DNA of 64,000 nucleotides from UBA3102 sp964413055 (GTDB lineage Bacteria; Bacillota; Desulfotomaculia; Desulfotomaculales; Pelotomaculaceae): contig CAYPRB010000004.1 in assembly GCA_964413055.1 (NCBI GenBank), positions 132,731 to 196,730 of the forward strand, read 5' to 3'. The position numbers were made by a program, and so were the translations under genes. Below are positions 53,573-62,508 of this stretch, in pieces. Each line of letters begins with the position of its first letter. Position 1 is the stretch's first letter. The notes beneath the pieces were generated by a model. It had not been told where the DNA came from, did no database searches, and was given only the letters and a program-made list of their open reading frames with translations.

Positions 53573-54763
53573 GTGTCCGGAGATAAGTATCTGATTTCCA
53601 GAGATGACTGGTCGCTGCACCGTAAAGGCGAGATTGACCGGCAGCGGCACCGGGAAAAAGTACGCGAAGCGATAAAAAAGAATCTGGCGGATATAGTTTC
53701 CGAAGAAAGTATCATTATGCATGACGGCCGCAAGGTCATCAAAGTACCCATCCGCTCACTGGACGAATTCCACTTTCGTTTTGATTACGGCAAGCAAAAA
53801 CACGGGGGCCAGGGTGACGGCAAGAGTAAACAGGGCGACGTGGTTTATTCCGGACCCCACGGTTCCGGTAAGGGTAAAGGTGAAGGCGCCGGTGTAGAAC
53901 CGGGGGTTGATTATTACGAAACCGAAGTGACCATAGATGAACTGGCGGAAATGATTTTTGAAGACCTGGGGCTGCCCCATTTGGAACCCAAAAAGGTTGC
54001 GGAAATCACCTCGGAAGCAGTTGAATTTAAGGATGTACGCAAAAAAGGCATCAGCAGTAATATCGACCGTAAAAGGACCATCATGGAGGCCATTAAGCGC
54101 AATGCCTTAAAAGGCCGGACGGGGGTGGACCGGATTATCCCGGAAGACCTGCGTTACAGAACCTGGGATATGACTTATCAATACGAATCCAACGCCGTAA
54201 TCCTGGCCATGATGGATACCTCCGGTTCCATGGGGCCTTTTGAAAAGTACATTGCCAGGAGTTATTTCTTTTGGATGGTGCGCTTTTTACGTACCAAGTA
54301 TAAAAACGTGCAGATTATCTTCCTGGCGCACCATACCGAGGCTAAACAAACCACCGAGGAGGAATTTTTTACCAAGGGGGCCAGCGGCGGAACGCGCTGT
54401 TCTTCAGCATACAAGCTGGCTTTGGAAATTATCAAGCAAAGGTATCCGCCGCAGGATTATAATATTTATGCTTTTCACTTTTCGGACGGGGATAACCTGG
54501 CTTCCGACAATGAAAAGTGCCTCCGGTTAATCAAGGAACTGCTTGAAGTGTGCAACATGGTCGGGTACGGAGAGATCGAAGGTCCGTATTACTATACCAG
54601 TACCCTGCGCAACGTGTTTAAAAAAATTCACCATCCGAAATTCACCGTGGTTACTATCAGAGACAAAAGCGGGGTCTACCCGGCTTTGAAAAAATTTTTC
54701 AGCCAGGCGCCGGGTGAGAAAACTTCCGACCCGGACCGGAATATAAGTAGTCCGGTAATATGA
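53573..54763 (+). CDS. yhbH: Sporulation protein YhbH (DUF444)
   Basis: 396 residues. The N-terminal basic segment and a Gly/Lys-rich linker (about 75-110) are followed by a von Willebrand A-like domain with the metal site DTSGSMG (about 215) and RSYFFWMVRFLRTKY. It usually lies in one operon with prkA. GTG start with GGGGGAAGG upstream. The prkA partnership and the spore genes in the window make a sporulation role likely. Confidence 0.92.
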   Translation: MSGDKYLISRDDWSLHRKGEIDRQRHREKVREAIKKNLADIVSEESIIMHDGRKVIKVPIRSLDEFHFRFDYGKQKHGGQGDGKSKQGDVVYSGPHGSGKGKGEGAGVEPGVDYYETEVTIDELAEMIFEDLGLPHLEPKKVAEITSEAVEFKDVRKKGISSNIDRKRTIMEAIKRNALKGRTGVDRIIPEDLRYRTWDMTYQYESNAVILAMMDTSGSMGPFEKYIARSYFFWMVRFLRTKYKNVQIIFLAHHTEAKQTTEEEFFTKGASGGTRCSSAYKLALEIIKQRYPPQDYNIYAFHFSDGDNLASDNEKCLRLIKELLEVCNMVGYGEIEGPYYYTSTLRNVFKKIHHPKFTVVTIRDKSGVYPALKKFFSQAPGEKTSDPDRNISSPVI

Positions 54764-54800
54764 AGTTAACCGGTAAGCACTCTCATTTGGGAAAATAATG

Positions 54801-54829
54801 TTGACTGACTATAAAGAGGATAGTATAAT
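54801..54829 (+). promoter_or_regulatory. Strong vegetative promoter of the surface-protein cluster
   Basis: TTGACT (54801-54806) and TATAAT (54824-54829) are exactly 17 bp apart. Transcription should start near 54836, 15 nt before the riboswitch-like RNA. Confidence 0.85.
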
Positions 54830-54850
54830 AATTTTAAAATTAAATAGGAA

Positions 54851-54951
54851 ATGATTTCCGAGTATACTGGCCTAAGGTTTAATACTACGGCGGTAAACCG
54901 ACAGGGCTTAAACGGAAACGTTTTTGCCTCCCTTCTTGGAAAGGAAATCAT
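54851..54951 (+). ncRNA. Moco (molybdenum/tungsten cofactor) riboswitch-like RNA, copy 1
   Basis: ATGATTTCC (54851) pairs with GGAAATCAT (54943) as closing helix. Inside, GGTTTA/TAAACC forms one arm, and GGC...AAACG-GAA-CGTTT...GCC another arm ending in CGGAAACG, then GCCTCCC and TTGGAAAGGA. From memory the Moco motif has CCGAG after the first strand, CGGAAACG, GCCTCC and GGAAAGGA; all are here. Copy 2 at 62509 shares the same blocks. I cannot tell Mo from W. It lies directly behind a promoter and before a terminator, upstream of molybdopterin-fold genes. Confidence 0.8.
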
Positions 54952-54993
54952 GTTAAGTGTAGTGTTTTATGACTTCTGTACGTGCTTGATATG

Positions 54994-55023
54994 AACAGCT
55001 TTCCGATGGGAAGCTGTTTTTTA
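54994..55023 (+). terminator. Terminator after Moco riboswitch-like RNA 1
   Basis: AACAGCTTTCC pairs with GGGAAGCTGTT (one G-T) around GAT and is followed by TTTTTT. It is the likely expression platform and makes a leader of about 185 nt. From 55024 to 55257 I see nothing further except AAGGAG before the next gene. Confidence 0.8.
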
Positions 55024-55257
55024 TTTAGCTAGCAAGCAGGTTAAAAGTGTAAAAGTGCGGAGAGTCTTAAAACATTATTCGGTATCCTGCACGGCCGGAC
55101 AATCGTGACGCAGGGATTCACATTTTATACGCCTTATTATGGGCAATGAGATTTCATGAATTCCCTCCACTGTTCAAACCCGTTGTTCCGGTCCGTTTTC
55201 CATGCAAGGAATTTGAGTTAAGTTTACTTAATTAACCGGTTAAGGAGTGTATACTCG

Positions 55258-58200
55258 GTGCAATTCAGACAAAAGATGTGTTGGTACAAGTTCCTGCCTG
55301 CCCTTTTGATTATGCTACTGTTTGCGGGTATGTTCAGCCTGCTGGCGCCGGAAGACGCTTTTGCTGAAGGAGGCGCTCTTGAAATAACGGGACCCGGGCT
55401 GAACGGGGAGATTACCATTACCCAGGAACAGCTCAGGGGCACGGGAGAATTACCGGACGGGATTACATTTGCCCGGCATGACGAATGGTACAGCACCATC
55501 AACACCTGGCCCACCAAAAGCTGGTACCGGGGGGTGGGCGTTAAGCTGACCGACCTGCTTGATGCCGCCGGGGGACTCAAACCGGAGGCATCACTGATCA
55601 AATTTATTGCCCGTGATGGTTTTTCAGCAACATTTACGGTGCAGGAGCTTATCCATGAACCCCGCTACCGTTTCCCCAATTTCATGAGCACCGGCCTCCC
55701 CGGCCATCTTCCCGGCGATCCGTCGGATGCAGTACCGGTAGAACCCATCATTGCTCATAAAAGTTTCTCTGCCCAGGATATGGAAGATGTTATGGGAGAA
55801 AATGCCTCCCAATATTTTAGCCGCACGGACGCAAATCATCTCTTATACGGACAGCGGGCGGTAACCCAACAAACCAACGCCGGGTTTGTCAAGCATGTCA
55901 CAAAGATCGAGGTACTCACCGGCCAGGTGGAGAAATGGGAACCTCCCACGGCCGAACCAGAGCCTGGTGAGGTGCCCGTGGGGACCATGATAGAGCTGCG
56001 CGGTCCTTTCGATGACGAGGACAAGGTTCATTACACCCTGGACGGTAGCACTCCGGACATAGAAAGCCCCATGTACAACTGGGTCGCCAAGCGCTGGTGG
56101 TCATCACGCCAGGGTGAGCTGGATGAAATCAACCGCCCCATAGAAATCACGGGGGATACCACCATCAAGGCTTTTGTTACCGGTCCCGGCAGGGCGGACA
56201 GCGATATCGTCACCTTCGAGTATACGGTGCCCACGGCTCCAAACTTGACGGTTAGTCCGGCGGAAGTATTTGTAGCTGCTGATTTTTGTGGGGAGTTTGT
56301 ATTAACCGTAGAAAACGATACCATTACCAGGGCAGTTTATAAAGAAAATCTTGCATTGCAAGGTGTATTTGCCCCCTTATCCATTAAGAATGTAACTAAA
56401 ACAAGTGCTGCAACAGTGACGGCCGAAGTATACGGCGGTTTAAATCAAACCGGTACCGGAACCATTGCTTTGGCTGGAAATGTCTTAGCGGTCAGTGAAA
56501 ATGCTTTAACGGCGGCTGTTACCGTTAAAGCCGCCGGCAATGGGGGCGGGCCGGGGAACGGCGGATCCGGACCCGGCGGAGACGTTATATTAACCATTAC
56601 CGGCGACGGGGTGACGACCCCCGGGGAGTTTACCCGGTCCCAGCTGGAAGCAATGCCCCAGCGCCAGTATGTTTACAGCAGTATTAACACCTGGCCTACC
56701 AAGAGATGGTATGTGGGAAAAGGGGTTAAGTTGCGTGACCTGCTCGAGGAGGCGGGGATGAAGAGCAACGCCCGGCAGATCAGGTTTATTGCCGGTGACG
56801 GTTATTATACAACGCTTACGGTGCAGGAGTTATTAAGAGATAAACGTTATTGTTTTCCAAATTTTAAAAGCAGCGGCAGTGACGCCGACGGGCATATTCC
56901 CGGTTCTGCAGCGGGGGCGACCGAGGTCGAGCCCATTCTCGCTCTAGTCAGTGCCGCAGGCACCGATAACCCGGCCGTTATGAACGATCTTAATGCCTTG
57001 CTGTTGATGCTCGGGCAGCGCGCCGTTACCGAGCAAACCGGCCCGCTATTTATAAAATCTGTAAATAGCATCGTAGTATCCACTTCCGCAACGGGAAGCT
57101 GGGGTGCGCCGACGGCAGAGCCGGACGGCGGAACGGTACCGGCAGGTACGGAAGTGGTCCTGCACAGTCCCAAAGATGACGATGACAAAGTTTACTATAC
57201 CACCGACGGCAGCACTCCGACCATAGAAAGCCCCATGTACAACTGGGTCGCCAAGCGCTGGTGGCCGGCCCGGGGGGAAGAAGCCGTGTCCGGGATCAAC
57301 CGGCCCATCGAGCTGACTGCGGACACTACCATCAAGGCTGTCACTATCGGTCCCGGTAAGTCAAACAGCAAGGTTGTCACATTCACTTACAAGGTGACGG
57401 AAAATACGGTTGCCGCCGGCGGTAATATTACGCCCGGGAAAGAAAGCAAGGTAAGTCTGGGTGAAGAAGCCGTTATAGAGATACCGGCCGGCGCGCTGGC
57501 CGGGACCGGCCCGGTGGAAGTAAAGATAGAGCGTGTGGTTGATCCTCCCGCCGAGCCGGCGGGGCTTAAGATTGTCGGCGGCGTGTACGAGTTTAGTGTG
57601 GACGGCGCAACCAGCTACAATTTTGAAGAAGCGGTAACCATCAAGCTTAGCTTTGATCCCGGGGAAGTTGCTCCTGGAGAAACTCCGGCCATTTATTACT
57701 ACGACGAAACCGCAAAGGAGTGGGTCGCTCTCGGCGGCGAGGTGTCCGGCAATATCGTGACCGCGCAGTTGGACCATTTCACGAAATTCACGGTGATGGC
57801 GGCAAAGAAGGTACCAGAAACGGATGTCGTTCTTAACGACATTGCCGGACACTGGGCGGAGGAAAGCATTGAAGAACTGTTCGCCCTCGGGGCCATCGCC
57901 GGTTATCCTGACGGCAACTTCAAACCGGATATTGAAATAACCAGGGCTGAATTCGTTACCATTCTGGTGAAGGCATTTAAACTTGAGTCCCTAAAGGGAA
58001 AAGTTTTTGCCGACACCGCCGGACACTGGGCGCAAGAAAACGTGGCCACCGCAGTATCCCACGGGATCGTTAACGGTTATGATGCGGACACATTCGGACC
58101 GGACGACTTGATCACGCGCGAGCAAATGGCGGTTATGACTGTAAAGGCGGCCCAACTGGCGCCGGTGACGGAGGAAATTTTGTTTGCCGACCGTGCCGCT

Positions 58201-58362
58201 ATTTCGGATTGGGCGCGTACGGCCGTTGCCACGGCGGTACACCACGGGATCGTCAAAGGATATCCCGGCAACACCGTCCGGCCCCGGGACGGCGCCACCA
58301 GGGCCGAGGCCGCCGCAATTATAGTAAATGCACTGCCTGAGCCGAGGGCGCCGGCTGATTAG
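55258..58362 (+). CDS. SLH-anchored surface protein with two molybdopterin-fold domains
   Basis: 1034 residues. Signal peptide to about 36 (AFA-EGG), molybdopterin-binding-like domain 1 (about 40-225), CHB_HEX-type domain (about 240-325, YTLDGSTP), linker with Gly-rich end (to about 442), fold domain 2 (443-605), second CHB_HEX (about 620-710), a ZU5-like domain (about 718-850), then three SLH repeats (from about 860, each with GHWA or DWA and TRAE/TRE). SLH repeats bind cell-wall polymer, so it sits in the S-layer. The position of the metal-binding Cys of MsrP is Thr80 in domain 1 and Ser475 in domain 2. GTG start with AAGGAG 10 nt upstream. First gene behind the riboswitch. Confidence 0.88.
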   Translation: MQFRQKMCWYKFLPALLIMLLFAGMFSLLAPEDAFAEGGALEITGPGLNGEITITQEQLRGTGELPDGITFARHDEWYSTINTWPTKSWYRGVGVKLTDLLDAAGGLKPEASLIKFIARDGFSATFTVQELIHEPRYRFPNFMSTGLPGHLPGDPSDAVPVEPIIAHKSFSAQDMEDVMGENASQYFSRTDANHLLYGQRAVTQQTNAGFVKHVTKIEVLTGQVEKWEPPTAEPEPGEVPVGTMIELRGPFDDEDKVHYTLDGSTPDIESPMYNWVAKRWWSSRQGELDEINRPIEITGDTTIKAFVTGPGRADSDIVTFEYTVPTAPNLTVSPAEVFVAADFCGEFVLTVENDTITRAVYKENLALQGVFAPLSIKNVTKTSAATVTAEVYGGLNQTGTGTIALAGNVLAVSENALTAAVTVKAAGNGGGPGNGGSGPGGDVILTITGDGVTTPGEFTRSQLEAMPQRQYVYSSINTWPTKRWYVGKGVKLRDLLEEAGMKSNARQIRFIAGDGYYTTLTVQELLRDKRYCFPNFKSSGSDADGHIPGSAAGATEVEPILALVSAAGTDNPAVMNDLNALLLMLGQRAVTEQTGPLFIKSVNSIVVSTSATGSWGAPTAEPDGGTVPAGTEVVLHSPKDDDDKVYYTTDGSTPTIESPMYNWVAKRWWPARGEEAVSGINRPIELTADTTIKAVTIGPGKSNSKVVTFTYKVTENTVAAGGNITPGKESKVSLGEEAVIEIPAGALAGTGPVEVKIERVVDPPAEPAGLKIVGGVYEFSVDGATSYNFEEAVTIKLSFDPGEVAPGETPAIYYYDETAKEWVALGGEVSGNIVTAQLDHFTKFTVMAAKKVPETDVVLNDIAGHWAEESIEELFALGAIAGYPDGNFKPDIEITRAEFVTILVKAFKLESLKGKVFADTAGHWAQENVATAVSHGIVNGYDADTFGPDDLITREQMAVMTVKAAQLAPVTEEILFADRAAISDWARTAVATAVHHGIVKGYPGNTVRPRDGATRAEAAAIIVNALPEPRAPAD
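56059..57264 (+). repeat. 42-bp identical direct repeat in the two CHB_HEX segments
   Basis: The stretch at 56059-56100 recurs without change at 57223-57264 (encoding IESPMYNWVAKRWW). The surrounding domains are only partly similar, so this points to gene conversion or strong constraint. Coordinates span from first to second copy. Confidence 0.85.
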
Positions 58363-58404
58363 ATTAGAGATTAGAGCAAATCTGGAATTAAGGGAGTGAA
58401 GAGT

Positions 58405-60051
58405 ATGCGGCCCGGCATACATAAACGGTCCCTAAGATTTCTGATGCCCATCCTGGGTTTGCTGCTCCTGGCCGGTTTGTTTAAATTGGCGGCCGTGCCT
58501 GCGGTTGCCCTTGCCGAACCGCCGGAAGCGCTGGAAATCACCGGAGACGGGGTGGTGCATCCGTTTGTGCTGACCTTTGACGAGCTGGAGGCGATGGAGC
58601 ATTACGAGCACGTATACAGTACCATCAATACCTGGCCGACCAAGCGCTGGTATACGGCAAGAGGCGTTGAACTGAGAAAGTTGATCAATTTAGCGGGAAT
58701 TAAAGAGGAGGCCACCCTGGTCAGGTTTGTATCCAGCGACGGTTACGATGTGACTCTTACAGTGCAGGAACTGTTAGAAGACAAGCGTTACTATTTTCCG
58801 GGCCTCAAGGACAACCACCCCAGTGACGGGAGCATTCCCGGTTCCCCGGAGGACGCCCGGGAGGTGGAGCCCATTCTGGCCCTGGTCAGTGCCGAAGGCA
58901 GTGACCGGCCCGGAGATATGAACGACCGGGACGCGCTGCTGCTGGTATTGGGACAGCGGGCGGTAACGGAGCAGACAAACAATCTCTTTTTAAAGTATGT
59001 AAACCGCATCGAGGTACTCACTACCACCCCGGAAAAATGGGACCGTCCCAGGGCGAATATTCCCAGCGGGACGGTGGTACCCGCGGGAACCGGGATTGAG
59101 TTAAGCAATAAACATAACAACGAAGATAAGATTTACTACACCACGGACGGCAGCACCCCGACGGTAAACAGCCCGATGTTCAACTGGAGCGCCAGCCGCT
59201 GGTGGGAGCAGAGAGATGACTTGAAAGGGGTTAATAAACCCATTGAGGTTGAAAAGGATACCGTCATTAAAATGATTACCATCGGACCCGGCAAAATGGA
59301 CAGCGAGGTGGTCACCTTTACTTTTACGGCTGATCTTACGGGTAAGGCGGTTGATCCGACGAAGGTTCCGGGCGGGCCGCCTACTGAGGTGACCCTTGAC
59401 CGGAGTGTCATTGACCGGCCCATTGGCAGCACCTTTCAGCTGGCGGCGCACGTGGCCCCTTTCAATGCCGTTAACCGGGAGGTAACCTGGAGTTCCAGCG
59501 ATACCGGCGTGGCCGCCGTGGATAACCGCGGCCTGGTAACGGTGGTCGGTCCGGGTACAGCTGCCATAACCGTAACCACGGTAGAGGGCAACCTTACGGC
59601 CACCTGCGTTGTAAACGGACCGGCAGCAGGAGAAAACAGCGGGGATGCGGTGCCGGCCGCCACCAATGCCCAAGAGCCGCAGCCGCCGGAGGTTTCTGAC
59701 GGGCCGCCGCCGGAAAACGAACCGCCCGAGCCGCCCGAAACGCCGGAAGCGGTTGCCCCCGCTGCTGATGCAGTAACTTCCGAAAGAGTTCCGGAAGCTC
59801 CTGCCGAACCGCCGGTGCCGGAAGACAGGGCGCAATATTTGGCACAGAAAGAAGAGCTTGCCGCCGGCTCCGCCACTGGCAACGTCATGCAGCAGACGGA
59901 GCAGGAGGCCTGGCAGGTTTTCGCAATTTCGGCCGATACCGTACCCCTGCCGCTGCAGGAGGCTCAAGACCGGACGGCGGTCGTGACTTTTTGGTTACTG
60001 TTCATCTCGGGCGCCGGTAAAAGATACGCAGAATATAAAAGGGAGCGATGA
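58405..60051 (+). CDS. Secreted molybdopterin-fold protein with Ig-like domain, proline-rich stalk and C-terminal membrane segment
   Basis: 548 residues from the ATG at 58405 (AAGGGAG 8 nt upstream; a GTG at 58396 overlaps that site). Signal peptide to about 35, molybdopterin-fold domain (about 40-220; YSTINTW with Thr73 at the Cys position), CHB_HEX domain (about 230-315), Big_2 Ig-like domain (about 335-405), a Pro/Glu/Ala-rich stalk (about 410-480), and a C-terminal hydrophobic segment TAVVTFWLLFISGAG followed by a basic tail. That end could be a membrane anchor or a cell-wall sorting signal. It lies 6 nt before the ExbB-like gene, so close cooperation with it is likely. Confidence 0.85.
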   Translation: MRPGIHKRSLRFLMPILGLLLLAGLFKLAAVPAVALAEPPEALEITGDGVVHPFVLTFDELEAMEHYEHVYSTINTWPTKRWYTARGVELRKLINLAGIKEEATLVRFVSSDGYDVTLTVQELLEDKRYYFPGLKDNHPSDGSIPGSPEDAREVEPILALVSAEGSDRPGDMNDRDALLLVLGQRAVTEQTNNLFLKYVNRIEVLTTTPEKWDRPRANIPSGTVVPAGTGIELSNKHNNEDKIYYTTDGSTPTVNSPMFNWSASRWWEQRDDLKGVNKPIEVEKDTVIKMITIGPGKMDSEVVTFTFTADLTGKAVDPTKVPGGPPTEVTLDRSVIDRPIGSTFQLAAHVAPFNAVNREVTWSSSDTGVAAVDNRGLVTVVGPGTAAITVTTVEGNLTATCVVNGPAAGENSGDAVPAATNAQEPQPPEVSDGPPPENEPPEPPETPEAVAPAADAVTSERVPEAPAEPPVPEDRAQYLAQKEELAAGSATGNVMQQTEQEAWQVFAISADTVPLPLQEAQDRTAVVTFWLLFISGAGKRYAEYKRER

Positions 60052-60057
60052 GGCAAG

Positions 60058-60738
60058 TTGACGGAAACTGTTTTAGTACCCCTAAAAGAAACGATGCATG
60101 CTATTTCGTCCGGTTTATTAATGCCCACCATTACCGTTTTGTTGTTGTTACTGGCTCTGGCGGCGTTTGAGTTGGGTGCCTTGCTGGTGGAAGCCCTGAC
60201 CGAACGGCGCAAGAAAAAAGTTAACGTGCCGGGGTTGATAGATACCTTTCAGGATAAGGATCCCGGGGAGCTCATGGATCAGATTGAGCGCAGCTGCCTG
60301 TTCCGCCGCCAGAAGACGGCTCTTGGCGAACTGGTCAAGCACGGTGATTTACCCGCCGCCTCCCTGAAGGCACTGGCGCGCCGGTTGCTGGCCGGCGAAG
60401 AACTGCATTACGCCCGGATCACCAATAGAACCGACCTGACAACGCGACTGGGACCCATGTTAGGATTGATGGCCACGCTGATTCCGCTGGGACCGGGTTT
60501 AATCGCGCTGGGACAGGGGGATACCAAAACCTTGGCCGATTCGTTGCTGACGGCCTTTGACGCTACGGTAACCGGTCTGGCCGCCGGAGGCATTGCTTTT
60601 GCCATTTCCCGGCTGCGGAAAAGGTGGTATGAGGATTACCTGTGTTCCCTCGAGGTTTTAATGGAGAGCCTGATGGAGGTGTTTGCCCGTGGAAAGCGGA
60701 TTGAGGAGCAGGAGGCGTTGGAAGCACGAAGAGGTTAA
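60058..60738 (+). CDS. MotA/TolQ/ExbB-type proton channel protein
   Basis: 226 residues. One membrane helix near the N-terminus (about 22-42, TITVLLLLLALAAFELGALL), a cytoplasmic loop, then the conserved block LTTRLGPMLGLMATLIPLGPGLIALGQGD and AFDATVTGLAAGGIAFAISRLR, which form the two further helices of this family. Such proteins form the stator pentamer of proton-driven motors. In Gram-negative cells they power TonB or Tol; this window suggests a cell without an outer membrane. TTG start behind GAGG. Overlaps the DUF2149 gene by 50 nt. Confidence 0.87.
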   Translation: MTETVLVPLKETMHAISSGLLMPTITVLLLLLALAAFELGALLVEALTERRKKKVNVPGLIDTFQDKDPGELMDQIERSCLFRRQKTALGELVKHGDLPAASLKALARRLLAGEELHYARITNRTDLTTRLGPMLGLMATLIPLGPGLIALGQGDTKTLADSLLTAFDATVTGLAAGGIAFAISRLRKRWYEDYLCSLEVLMESLMEVFARGKRIEEQEALEARRG

Positions 60739-60997
60739 TCCCCTGGAGGGGGTGGTTAATATCGTTGACGCCATGCTGGTTTTTGCCTGCGGGCTGATGC
60801 TTGCCCTGGCTATTCACTGGAATGTTGATATTGGTCTGGGTAAGCGGGTTAACCTGGAACAAGGGGAAAAAGTCAATGAAACCCCGGAAATACGTGACGA
60901 CCTGATCAAAACCCAGGGTGAGGGTAAGCTTTACGAGGAGATGGGCACGGTTTACAAAGATCCCGCAACGGGACAGCTGTTCATGCTGACTAAATAA
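60689..60997 (+). CDS. DUF2149 protein, ExbD-like partner
   Basis: About 102 residues. A basic N-terminus (RSRRRWKHEE) precedes NPLEGVVNIVDAMLVFACGLMLALAIHW, one membrane helix with an Asp at its start. ExbD/TolR/MotB proteins carry an Asp in this place for proton passage. The outer part ends in YKDPATGQLFML. The GTG at 60689 is preferred: GGAGG lies 9 nt upstream. From memory DUF2149 genes often follow ExbB-like genes in methanogenic archaea and some anaerobic bacteria. The overlap with the ExbB-like gene supports a two-part channel. Confidence 0.82.
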   Translation: MESGLRSRRRWKHEEVNPLEGVVNIVDAMLVFACGLMLALAIHWNVDIGLGKRVNLEQGEKVNETPEIRDDLIKTQGEGKLYEEMGTVYKDPATGQLFMLTK

Positions 60998-61082
60998 TAA
61001 GCAAGATTGTATTGAGCTTGGAGCGGCAGGCCCTTCACAGGGGAAGGCGATGAGGGTGCATGCAAGAAAGGGGAGTTTAGCG

Positions 61083-62483
61083 GTGCGTACGGATAATAAA
61101 AAATGGTCTTACGTGTTAATACCCATTATTCTTGGAATTTTCCTGCTGGCCGGTACGTTCAGCCTGCTCCCGCCCGCAGCGGCCCTGGCTGCGACGGAAG
61201 CGCTGGAAATTACGGGCAACGGGGTGTTGCACCCGGCAACGTTTACCCGGGAGCAGCTTGAAAAAATGGAACAGCACCAGTATGTGTACAGTTGCATTAA
61301 CACCTGGCCCACCAAGAAATGGTATGTGGGGAAAGGGGTCAAGCTGTGTGACCTGCTCGCCGGGGCGGGGATGACCGGTGAGGCCAAGCTGATTAGATTC
61401 AGTTCCCAAGACGGCTACACCGTAACGCTTACGGTTAAGGAACTGCTCCGGGACAAGCGTTACCGGTTTCCCCGTTTTAAAGCCGGTGCTGACGGTGACG
61501 GGCATGTCCCCGGCGATCCGGCGGGCAAGGTGGAGGTGGAGCCGATTGTCGGTCTGGTTAGCGTGGAAGGCAGTGATAATCCCGGGTATATGAACGACCT
61601 GAATTCCTTCCTGTTGATGCTGGGACAGCGGACGGTTACCGAGCAAACGGGAAATTTATTCGTTAAATACTTGAATAAAATCGAAGTGCTTACCGGCGAG
61701 CCGGAACGATGGGACGCCCCGCAGGCCAATCCGCCTGCCGGCACGGTGCCCGCGGGAACCATGGTGACCCTGAGCAACCTTCACAATGACGATGATAAGA
61801 TTTACTACACCACGGACGGCAGCACCCCGGCCATGGACAGTCCGGTGTATAACTGGATTGCCAGCCGGTGGTGGCCGGCCCGGGCCGATGTCCTGGGCAC
61901 TATCAACCATCCCATTGGACCCGTCAACGAGGATACGACCATCAAGGCGGTCACCATCGGTCCCGGCAAGTTGGACAGTGAGGTGGTCACCTTTAACTAC
62001 CGGGTTGAGGACACGGAGCCTGTTGACGGTTCTCCGGCAGCGCCGCCGGAAGAACCGTCAACAATAGCAGAACCCGGAACGGGTGCAGTACCGGGGGAGC
62101 CGCGGCAAAAAATCATCGTACTCACCGTCGGACAAAGGGAAGCCCTGGTTAACGGCGCCTCCTGCACCCTGGACGCGGCCCCTTTCATCAACGCCGGGGC
62201 CGGGCGCACGCTGGTGCCGGTACGTTTTGTCAGCGAGGCCCTGGATGCCGGGGTTGCTTGGAACCACGAAACCAGGCAGGTAAGTATCACTGACGGCGAA
62301 AAAGAAATTGTTCTCACAATCGGCTCCAGCAGGGTTTTGGTCAACGGTTGGCAGGAGGCCATTGACTGCGCCCCGGAAATCGTGGCCGGCCGTACCTTTG
62401 TGCCCCTGCGTTTTGTCAGCGAGACCCTGGGAGCGGAAGTGGACTACGAAGACGAGAACCGGGAGATTACGATTACCGGATAA
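61083..62483 (+). CDS. Secreted molybdopterin-fold protein with copper-amine-oxidase-N-type repeats
   Basis: 466 residues from the GTG at 61083 (GGGAG 7 nt upstream). Signal peptide to about 35, molybdopterin-fold domain (about 38-220), CHB_HEX domain (about 230-315), short Pro/Glu linker, then a two-part Cu_amine_oxidN1 domain (about 345-466: RTLVPVRFVSEALDAGVAW and RTFVPLRFVSETLGAEVDY). This is the only copy in the cluster with Cys (Cys71, YSCINTW) where MsrP has its metal-binding Cys. The second half is a non-catalytic surface module of Firmicutes. Last gene before the second riboswitch-like RNA. Confidence 0.87.
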   Translation: MRTDNKKWSYVLIPIILGIFLLAGTFSLLPPAAALAATEALEITGNGVLHPATFTREQLEKMEQHQYVYSCINTWPTKKWYVGKGVKLCDLLAGAGMTGEAKLIRFSSQDGYTVTLTVKELLRDKRYRFPRFKAGADGDGHVPGDPAGKVEVEPIVGLVSVEGSDNPGYMNDLNSFLLMLGQRTVTEQTGNLFVKYLNKIEVLTGEPERWDAPQANPPAGTVPAGTMVTLSNLHNDDDKIYYTTDGSTPAMDSPVYNWIASRWWPARADVLGTINHPIGPVNEDTTIKAVTIGPGKLDSEVVTFNYRVEDTEPVDGSPAAPPEEPSTIAEPGTGAVPGEPRQKIIVLTVGQREALVNGASCTLDAAPFINAGAGRTLVPVRFVSEALDAGVAWNHETRQVSITDGEKEIVLTIGSSRVLVNGWQEAIDCAPEIVAGRTFVPLRFVSETLGAEVDYEDENREITITG

Positions 62484-62508
62484 GTAAACAAAATCAAACC
62501 AATAAAAT

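Noticed and set aside
54851..54951. c-di-GMP, THF, fluoride or cobalamin riboswitch for the leader RNA
   Set aside because: Their core strings are missing, while CCGAG, CGGAAACG, GCCTCCC and GGAAAGGA fit the Moco motif.
58405..60051. Classic LPxTG sortase substrate
   Set aside because: The C-terminus has a hydrophobic segment and basic tail, but no LPxTG; VPLPLQ is too far from the known pattern to call.
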